Source: an uncultured Lachnospiraceae bacterium
Lineage (GTDB): Bacteria; Bacillota; Clostridia; Lachnospirales; Lachnospiraceae
Direction: 5' to 3'
DNA: 10,948 bases
NCBI GenBank assembly: GCA_946549155.1
Contig: CAMNQN010000108.1
Coordinates: forward strand, 1 to 10,948
Shown here: positions 5,951 to 10,948 of the stretch, piece after piece
How positions within the stretch are numbered: the first letter of the stretch is position 1
Layout: each line of letters opens with the position of its first letter
The notes under the pieces: model-generated
Seen by the model: the letters and a program-made list of their open reading frames with translations, nothing else
Database searches by the model: none
Told to the model about the DNA's origin: nothing
Made by a program: the position numbers and the translations under genes

Positions 5951-7132
5951 TCACTGATGTTTCTTTACGAAATCCTCATACAGCGGCGACATATTGCGCA
6001 GCTTTTCCACAATCCGTTTCACCGCTTCCACCGTATCGTCAATATCCTCCCTGGTGGTCTCCTCGCTGAGGGTCAGGCGCAGGGAGCCATGGGCAATCTC
6101 ATGGGGCAGCCCGATGGCTAAAAGCACATGGGAGGGATCCAGGGAACCGGAGGTGCAGGCGGAACCGCTGGAACCGCAGATCCCCTCCATATCCAGCATA
6201 ATCAGCAAGGACTCGCCCTCCACAAACTGGAAACAGAAATTGGCGTTGTTGGGCAGCCGCTTCTTCGGATGGCCGTTTAACCGTGCATAGGGCACTTCCT
6301 TCATCACACGCTCAATCAGATAATCCCGAAGCTTCGTCTCCTTCGCTGCCCGCTCCTCCAGGGAAGCAGCCGCAATGGAGGCAGCCTTTCCATATCCCAC
6401 AATGCCGGGCACATTTTCCGTACCGGCGCGGCGCTTTCTCTCCTGGGCGCCTCCGTGGATAAAGGAGCGGATCTTTACGCCCTTCCGGATATAAAGAAAT
6501 CCAATGCCCTTGGGGCCATGCAGCTTATGCGCGCTGGAGCTGAGCATATCAATATGAAGCGCGTCCACGTCAATGGGCACCTGCCCGAAGGCCTGCACCG
6601 CGTCCGTGTGGAACAAAATTCCATGCTCATGGGCGATCTCGCCAATCTCCTTGATCGGCTGAAGAGTTCCGATCTCGTTGTTGGCAAACATGACGGAGAT
6701 CAGTATCGTATCCGGACGGATCGCCTTTTTCAGCTCGGAAAGCTTCACCTCTCCAAACTCATCCACATCCAGATAAGTCACCTCATAGCCCTGGGCTTCC
6801 AGATATGCACAGGTATGCAAAATCGCATGATGCTCAATCTTTGTGGTAATAATATGTTTTCCCTTCCCCACGTAAGCCTCCGCAGCGGCCTTCAGCGCCC
6901 AGTTATCCGCCTCGGAGCCCCCTGCGGTGAAATAAATTTCATTTTCCTTTGCCCCCAGCACCGCGGCAATCTCCCCCCGGGCCCTGGTGATGGCCTCCTT
7001 GCTCTCCTGTCCCAGGCTGTAGATACCGGAGGCGTTCCCGTAATGTTCCGTAAAGTAGGGTAGCATGGCCTCCAGCACCTCCGGCGAAGTCCTTGTGGTG
7101 GCGGCATTATCCAAATAAATTAATTTTCCCAT
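5951..7132 (-). CDS. iscS: Cysteine desulfurase, IscS/NifS family
   Basis: This PLP enzyme removes sulfur from L-cysteine to form alanine and an enzyme persulfide, supplying Fe-S assembly and possibly tRNA thiolation. The 393-residue protein begins with YLDNAATT. It shows His101 in IEHHA, Asp177 and Gln180 in HTDAVQ, and PLP-binding Lys203 in SAHKLHGPKG. The persulfide-forming Cys326 sits in SSGSACTSG, on the long loop typical of the IscS/NifS (group I) class. RRAGTEN (235-241) is also conserved. AAGGAG precedes the start by 9 nt. It lies 15 bp after iscR and 38 bp before iscU, consistent with one transcript. Clostridial annotations also call it nifS. Confidence 0.96.
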   Translation of the reverse strand: MGKLIYLDNAATTRTSPEVLEAMLPYFTEHYGNASGIYSLGQESKEAITRARGEIAAVLGAKENEIYFTAGGSEADNWALKAAAEAYVGKGKHIITTKIEHHAILHTCAYLEAQGYEVTYLDVDEFGEVKLSELKKAIRPDTILISVMFANNEIGTLQPIKEIGEIAHEHGILFHTDAVQAFGQVPIDVDALHIDMLSSSAHKLHGPKGIGFLYIRKGVKIRSFIHGGAQERKRRAGTENVPGIVGYGKAASIAAASLEERAAKETKLRDYLIERVMKEVPYARLNGHPKKRLPNNANFCFQFVEGESLLIMLDMEGICGSSGSACTSGSLDPSHVLLAIGLPHEIAHGSLRLTLSEETTREDIDDTVEAVKRIVEKLRNMSPLYEDFVKKHQ

Positions 7133-7147
7133 TTTTTATTTCTCCTT

Positions 7148-7612
7148 CTATTTGCAGTTATTCCTCATATCCGGAAGTTTTGTCTCGTATTTCTCCCGAG
7201 CCTTGCGGCTCTCCTTCACCAACGCGTCTAATTTTATCTCATCAACCGTCCTGGCAATGCTGTCGTTGATCTTCTTCCATACGTATTTGGACACGCACAG
7301 CTCTGATCCCTGGCAGCCCCCCTCCGTCAGACCGGGGCACTGCACCGCATCCAGATTTCCCTCCAGGGCCCGCAGCACATCTCCCACGGAAATCTCCCCG
7401 GCCGGACGCGCCAGCCGGTATCCGCCCTGGGCCCCCCGCGCGCTCACCACCAGCCCCGCCTTTTTCAGCTTCGCCATAAGCTGTTCAAGATAAGCCTCAG
7501 AGATGTCCTGCCGTGCCGCAATGCTGCTGATCGAAACGCTTTCCGTCTCGCAATTCACTGCCAGATCAATCAAAGCCCGCAGTCCGTACCTTCCCTTGGT
7601 GGACAGTTTCAT
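7148..7612 (-). CDS. iscR: Rrf2 family transcriptional regulator, IscR-like
   Basis: This 154-residue DNA-binding regulator probably senses Fe-S status and represses its own operon. The N-terminal MKLSTKGRYGLRALIDLA opens the Rrf2 winged helix-turn-helix. The recognition helix contains SEAYLEQLMAKLKKAGLV (38-55) with Glu43 at the position IscR uses for DNA selectivity. The wing carries RGAQGGYRLARP (59-70). Cys92, Cys100 and Cys106 (C-x7-C-x5-C) match the three [2Fe-2S] ligand cysteines of IscR in placement, so cluster binding is likely. GAGGTG precedes the start by 5 nt. First gene of iscR-iscS-iscU, preceded by a strong promoter and a dyad operator. A CymR-type role in cysteine metabolism is the main alternative. 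Confidence 0.92.
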   Translation of the reverse strand: MKLSTKGRYGLRALIDLAVNCETESVSISSIAARQDISEAYLEQLMAKLKKAGLVVSARGAQGGYRLARPAGEISVGDVLRALEGNLDAVQCPGLTEGGCQGSELCVSKYVWKKINDSIARTVDEIKLDALVKESRKAREKYETKLPDMRNNCK

Positions 7613-7627
7613 CGTTTCACCTCATTC

Positions 7628-7654
7628 TAATTCCTACTATTTTACTTGGAATTA
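7628..7654 (-). promoter_or_regulatory. 27-bp dyad operator for the Rrf2 regulator
   Basis: TAATTCC (7628-7634) and GGAATTA (7648-7654) form perfect 7-bp arms around 13 bp, with three further symmetric pairs inside (7636:7646, 7638:7644, 7639:7643). It covers the predicted transcription start and the first roughly 25 transcribed bases, a good position for autorepression. Length and ends (TAATTC...GGAATT) resemble my recollection of the CymR box of Bacillus and Staphylococcus, which is bound by another Rrf2 protein. Confidence 0.65.
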
Positions 7655-7659
7655 AGCAA

Positions 7660-7688
7660 AATATACCACCTGCATCCGGTTCTGTCAA
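7660..7688 (-). promoter_or_regulatory. Sigma-A promoter of iscR-iscS-iscU
   Basis: On the minus strand a perfect TTGACA (7683-7688) is separated by exactly 17 bp from TATATT (7660-7665), 5 of 6 to consensus. Initiation should fall near 7653, leaving a leader of about 40 nt. This is the strongest promoter match in the window and implies that tight repression is needed, consistent with the operator at the start site. Confidence 0.8.
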
Positions 7689-7740
7689 GCCCCCATACCG
7701 CATATATTTGGAAAGAATGCAATAAGGCACAGGTTCTAAC

Positions 7741-9279
7741 ATGAAAAAAAATGCACATCCCCTGATCAAAGGTACTCTGCTCCTTACCCCTGCCGGACTG
7801 ATAAGCAGAATCATCGGCTTCTATTATAAAATATTCCTGGTATCGCTGATTGGTGCAGAGGGAATCGGCATTTACCAGATGGTTTTTCCCACCTACATGC
7901 TCTGCGTATCCCTGGCTTCCTCCGGAATCCAGACTGCCATCTCCCGGTTTACCGCAGAAAAATGTTCCACCGGGCATCCCCGGGAAGCCCGCAGCTTATT
8001 TTTAACGGGACTGTCCATGGCGCTCACCGTCTCCCTTCTTCTGTCTGCCCTGCTCTTCTGGGGCGCTAAACCACTGTCTGCTTATCTTCTGGGTGAACCG
8101 CGCTGCCTGTCCCTGCTCCGTCTGATGGCGCTGTCCATTCCCTTTGAAACACTGCACACCTGCGCAGGCGGCTACTTTCTGGGACAGCGCAAAACCGGCT
8201 TTCCCGCCCTCTCCCAGCTTCTGGAACAGGCTGTGCGGGTTCTGGCCACGCTGCTGCTGTACCAGATCATGCTTCAGGAACATATTGCTCCCGCCCCTGA
8301 ATTGGCCGCAGCCGGGCTGCTGATCGCGGAAATGGTGGCTGCTCTGATTACGATTACTGTGCTGGCTTTTCAAAAAACACCGGAGGGAAAGGATACCGTT
8401 CCCGCCTTCCGGAAAAATCTGGAGCAGAATACCCGCCTGATTCTGAAGGTTGCTCTTCCCGTCACCTCCAACCGTCTGATGCTGAATGTACTGCAGAGTG
8501 TGGAGGCTGCCATGATTCCTTTGCTTCTGCAGCAATATTATGGAGATTTCTCCACCGCCCTTTCCGTTTACGGGATTTTTTCCGGAATGGCTATGCCGTT
8601 GATTATGTTTCCCAGTGCCATCACCGGTTCCTTTTCCATGATGCTGCTTCCCACTATTTCGGAAGCTCATGCACAGAAAAACGACAAAAAAATAGCGGCA
8701 ACGATTCAATCCTCGCTGCTGCTGTGTTTTTTTCTCGGTATCATATGCATGACTGCTTTCTTACTGTTTGGCTCCTCCGCCGGACAGCTGCTCTACAGAA
8801 ACGATCAGGTGGGAGCTTATCTGGCAACCCTGGCCTGGATCTGCCCTTTCCTCTATCTGAGCACCACAAACAGCAGCATTCTGCACGGGCTTGGAAAAAC
8901 CATGAATGTCTTCTTCCACAGCCTGACCGGGCTTCTGATTCGACTGCTGTTTTCCGTTTTCTTTATTCCTTACTTCGGAATCCGCGGATGCCTGTGGGGG
9001 CTGCTGGTGAGTCAGCTGGCCACTGCTTTTCTCAGTCTGTACACCTTAAGGCGCAGTGTGTCCTTCTCCTTCCGTCCCGGCTCCCTGATTTTACTCTCCG
9101 GTGGCTGCGTCCTGGCAGCCACCGGATTCCTGAAATTACTTCAATTTATATTTCCTATTCTGCAAAAAACCAACCAATGGCCTCCCTTCCTGCTGGCCAC
9201 AGGAATCTGGGGATTCTCTGTTCTCCTGTTCTGCAGCTGGCTGGGCAGGAAATGGAACAGCCATAGATTCACAATATGA
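7741..9279 (+). CDS. spoVB: SpoVB-like polysaccharide/lipid II flippase family protein
   Basis: This 512-residue integral membrane protein of the MOP superfamily (polysaccharide-biosynthesis/MurJ relatives) is probably a transporter of lipid-linked peptidoglycan or polysaccharide precursors in the cytoplasmic membrane. In Bacillus, SpoVB is needed for spore cortex. Many hydrophobic helices are visible, for example around 12-36, 44-66, 85-107, 122-146, 160-178, 188-210, 275-303, 325-344, 360-382 and 395-430. The N-terminal LLTPAGLISRIIGFYYKIF and the length of about 510 are typical of the SpoVB group. The ribosome binding site is weak (AGG 7 nt before ATG). It is divergent from iscR across 128 bp and convergent with glgA. 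A paralogous exopolysaccharide exporter is the main alternative, so the symbol is tentative. Confidence 0.8.
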   Translation: MKKNAHPLIKGTLLLTPAGLISRIIGFYYKIFLVSLIGAEGIGIYQMVFPTYMLCVSLASSGIQTAISRFTAEKCSTGHPREARSLFLTGLSMALTVSLLLSALLFWGAKPLSAYLLGEPRCLSLLRLMALSIPFETLHTCAGGYFLGQRKTGFPALSQLLEQAVRVLATLLLYQIMLQEHIAPAPELAAAGLLIAEMVAALITITVLAFQKTPEGKDTVPAFRKNLEQNTRLILKVALPVTSNRLMLNVLQSVEAAMIPLLLQQYYGDFSTALSVYGIFSGMAMPLIMFPSAITGSFSMMLLPTISEAHAQKNDKKIAATIQSSLLLCFFLGIICMTAFLLFGSSAGQLLYRNDQVGAYLATLAWICPFLYLSTTNSSILHGLGKTMNVFFHSLTGLLIRLLFSVFFIPYFGIRGCLWGLLVSQLATAFLSLYTLRRSVSFSFRPGSLILLSGGCVLAATGFLKLLQFIFPILQKTNQWPPFLLATGIWGFSVLLFCSWLGRKWNSHRFTI

Positions 9280-9302
9280 AAAAAACAATTTTCTTTATGC
9301 AT

Positions 9303-10745
9303 TTACGGGCACAGCCACTGGTACAACTCCTCATATTTCCGCGCGGAGGTATTCCAGGAGAAGTCCATAGCCATTCCCCGGTCGATCAATTTATTCCACT
9401 CCCGCTTTTTGTTGTAATATACGTGCATCGCATACTTCACCGTGTTCAGCATCTCGTGGGCATTGTAATTGGCGAAGCTAAATCCGGTGCCGGTGCTCTC
9501 GTATTCATTGTAGGGCTGCACGGTATCCTTCAGACCGCCGGTCTCCCGGACTATGGGCACAGTGCCGTAGCGCAGGCTCATAAGCTGGGACAATCCGCAG
9601 GGCTCAAACAGGGACGGCATCAGGAACGCATCGCAGGATGCGTAGATCTTGTGGGACATGGCCTCCGAATAGAAAATGTTGGCGGAAACCTTCCCCTGAT
9701 ACTTCCAGGCAAAATGGCGGAACATATTCTCGTAGCGCTCCTCCCCGGTACCCAGAACCACCAGCTGTACATCCTGCTGACAAAGCTCATCCATCATATA
9801 GGCAATCAAATCGAAGCCCTTCTGGTCGGTAAGCCGGGACACAATGCCGATCAGGAACTTACGGTCATCCTGTTCCAGGCCCAGCTCCTTCTGCAGCGCC
9901 CTCTTATTTTTAATCTTTTCCTTCCGGAAATTCCGGGCGTTATAGTTCTTCTCAATGAGGGGATCCGTCTCCGGATTGTACTCCTCATAATCAATTCCAT
10001 TCACAATGCCCCGCAGGCTGTTGGAGCGGGCCCGCATCAGGCCATCCAGACGTTCCCCGTAGAAGGGTGTCTTAATCTCCTCCGCATAGGTATTGCTCAC
10101 CGTGGTGATGGCGTCCGCATAGACGATGCCGCCTTTCAGGAAATTGGCATCCCCGTAAGCTTCCAGCTTATCCGGCGTAAAGTAGTAGGAGGGAAGTCCC
10201 GTGATGTCCTTTACGGTCTTCATATCCCAGATGCCCTGGAATTTCAGGTTATGTATCGTGATAATAGATTTCATATCCCGGAAAAATTCCCCTTCATGGA
10301 ATTTATCCTTTAAAAATACCGGTATCAGCCCGGTCTGCCAGTCATGACAGTGCACAATATCCGGCTGGAAGCCAATTACCGGCAGAGCGGACAGGGCGGC
10401 TTTGGAGAAAAACGCAAATTTCTCAATGTCCTGATAAATATTGCCATAGGGCTTCGGCCCCGCAAAATAGTATTCATTATCAATGAAATAAAAGGGAATG
10501 CCCTCATACTCCATCTCCAGAATTCCCACATACTGGGACCTCCATGCAAGATCCATGTAGAAATGAGTGAGATACTTCATCTTATTCTTCCACTCTTCCT
10601 TCATGCACATATATTTCGGCAAAATCACCCGAACATCATACGCTTCCTTATCGAAGCATTTCGGCAACGATCCCACCACATCAGCCAATCCGCCGGTTTT
10701 AATAAAAGGCACGCCCTCTGAGGCGACAAATAGGATTTTTTTCAT
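9303..10745 (-). CDS. glgA: Glycogen synthase (ADP-glucose type, GT5)
   Basis: This cytosolic glycosyltransferase extends alpha-1,4-glucan chains from ADP-glucose. The 480-residue length is typical of bacterial GlgA. The N-terminal GT5 domain has KTGGLADVVGSLPK (16-29), HDWQ (134-137) and His165 in ITIHNLKFQG. The C-terminal domain has Arg304 and Lys309 in SRLTDQKG, the pair that binds the sugar-nucleotide phosphates. EPCGL (381-385) with Glu381 and RETGGLKDTV (400-409) complete the active site. GGAGGG lies 7 nt before the start. No glgB, glgC, glgD or glgP is adjacent, so it appears monocistronic with its own promoter. Its 3' end lies 23 bp from the convergent spoVB stop. Confidence 0.97.
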   Translation of the reverse strand: MKKILFVASEGVPFIKTGGLADVVGSLPKCFDKEAYDVRVILPKYMCMKEEWKNKMKYLTHFYMDLAWRSQYVGILEMEYEGIPFYFIDNEYYFAGPKPYGNIYQDIEKFAFFSKAALSALPVIGFQPDIVHCHDWQTGLIPVFLKDKFHEGEFFRDMKSIITIHNLKFQGIWDMKTVKDITGLPSYYFTPDKLEAYGDANFLKGGIVYADAITTVSNTYAEEIKTPFYGERLDGLMRARSNSLRGIVNGIDYEEYNPETDPLIEKNYNARNFRKEKIKNKRALQKELGLEQDDRKFLIGIVSRLTDQKGFDLIAYMMDELCQQDVQLVVLGTGEERYENMFRHFAWKYQGKVSANIFYSEAMSHKIYASCDAFLMPSLFEPCGLSQLMSLRYGTVPIVRETGGLKDTVQPYNEYESTGTGFSFANYNAHEMLNTVKYAMHVYYNKKREWNKLIDRGMAMDFSWNTSARKYEELYQWLCP

Positions 10746-10780
10746 GGTTATACCCTCCGTACATTTGCTGTATACAAAGA

Positions 10781-10809
10781 ATTATAACTCATTTTATCCA
10801 ATCTGAAAA
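10781..10809 (-). promoter_or_regulatory. Sigma-A-type promoter of glgA
   Basis: On the minus strand TTTTCA (10804-10809) lies 17 bp before a perfect TATAAT (10781-10786). The -35 matches 4 of 6 bases. Initiation near 10774 gives a leader of about 29 nt carrying the GGAGGG ribosome binding site. I see no terminator or operator dyad in the leader. Confidence 0.6.
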
Positions 10810-10878
10810 GCCTATTTCCACTTTCTTTTATCATATTCTACCAAATTGATTGCGGTTTACGCCTGTTTGGGGGGCGTT

Positions 10879-10936
10879 GTTAATTGGCAGGACGCAGGAA
10901 AAGACGGGGCCGAGCGGGCAGATGCCTCTGGAAAAC
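10879..10936 (+). repeat. Right copy of the edge-flanking repeat
   Basis: This segment aligns without gaps to the reverse complement of 137-194 (about 43 of 58 bases). It continues toward the window end and is cut off there. On the minus strand it reads as the end of an open frame with last residues PRLFLRPAN and a TAA at 10882-10880, immediately upstream of the glgA promoter region. On the plus strand it reads LIGRTQEKTG...LEN, comparable with LITRTQEEAG...LEN in the left copy. If it is a gene end, only about 22 codons are in view. The product is not recognised. Confidence 0.55.
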
Positions 10937-10948
10937 ATTGCGCAGGAT

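Noticed and set aside
7701..7708. CATATATT resembling a sigma-E type -10 upstream of the SpoVB-like gene
   Set aside because: No matching -35 lies 14-18 bp upstream; a single AT-rich octamer is weak evidence.
8002..8709. Minus-strand open frame opposite the SpoVB-like gene
   Set aside because: Gln/His/Gly-rich shadow of a membrane-protein gene; composition is that of an antisense frame.
9280..9302. A-run and T-rich sequence between the spoVB and glgA stops as a bidirectional terminator
   Set aside because: There is no GC-rich stem in the 23 bp, only AT-rich sequence.
9276..10313. Plus-strand open frame opposite glgA (345 codons)
   Set aside because: Antisense to a full-length glycogen synthase, with no recognisable domain and no upstream ribosome binding site.

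Overview
This window most likely comes from an anaerobic, spore-forming Firmicute of the class Clostridia, probably a Lachnospiraceae-type gut bacterium. The reasoning is moderate GC, strong AGGAGG-type ribosome binding sites, a SpoVB-like membrane protein, a compact Rrf2 regulator/cysteine desulfurase/IscU operon without the proteobacterial isc accessory genes, and a stand-alone glycogen synthase. This taxonomic call is inference; there is no rRNA or tRNA gene here.

Layout. Positions 1-217 hold no convincing gene. They contain two GC-rich hairpins (5-33 and 35-82) and a 58-nt segment (137-194) with a homologous, inverted copy at the far right edge (10879-10936). A small eight-cysteine putative metal-binding protein (562 to 218) and an Uma2/DUF820-type PD-(D/E)XK protein (1115 to 609) follow on the minus strand. 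Next, also on the minus strand, is a lower-glycolysis cluster: gap (4458 to 3445), pgk (3307 to 2087) and tpiA (2000 to 1251). A good sigma-A-type promoter precedes gap and a hairpin terminator lies between gap and pgk. A nested dyad-symmetric element (1154-1219) separates tpiA from the Uma2 gene.

On the plus strand, hisJ (PHP-type histidinol phosphatase, 4660-5472) converges on iscU and shares a TTAA stop overlap with it. The minus-strand Fe-S operon reads iscR (7612 to 7148), iscS (7132 to 5951), iscU (5912 to 5469). It has a near-consensus promoter and a 27-bp dyad operator lying over the predicted transcription start. Divergent from it is a SpoVB-like MOP-superfamily transporter gene (7741-9279, plus), which converges on glgA (10745 to 9303, minus). 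glgA has its own promoter just upstream.

How the genes work together. GapA, Pgk and TpiA convert triose phosphates to 3-phosphoglycerate, producing ATP and NADH. IscR/IscS/IscU mobilise sulfur from cysteine and assemble Fe-S clusters, with IscR as likely autoregulator. GlgA stores glucose as glycogen, and the SpoVB-like protein probably acts in spore cortex or peptidoglycan precursor export. Most of the window is ordinary core-genome content. The unusual parts are the homologous inverted segments at both edges, the symmetric element and in-frame amber codon upstream of the Uma2 gene, and an IscR-type regulator paired with a CymR-like operator. I see no phage, insertion sequence, CRISPR array or recognisable defence system.
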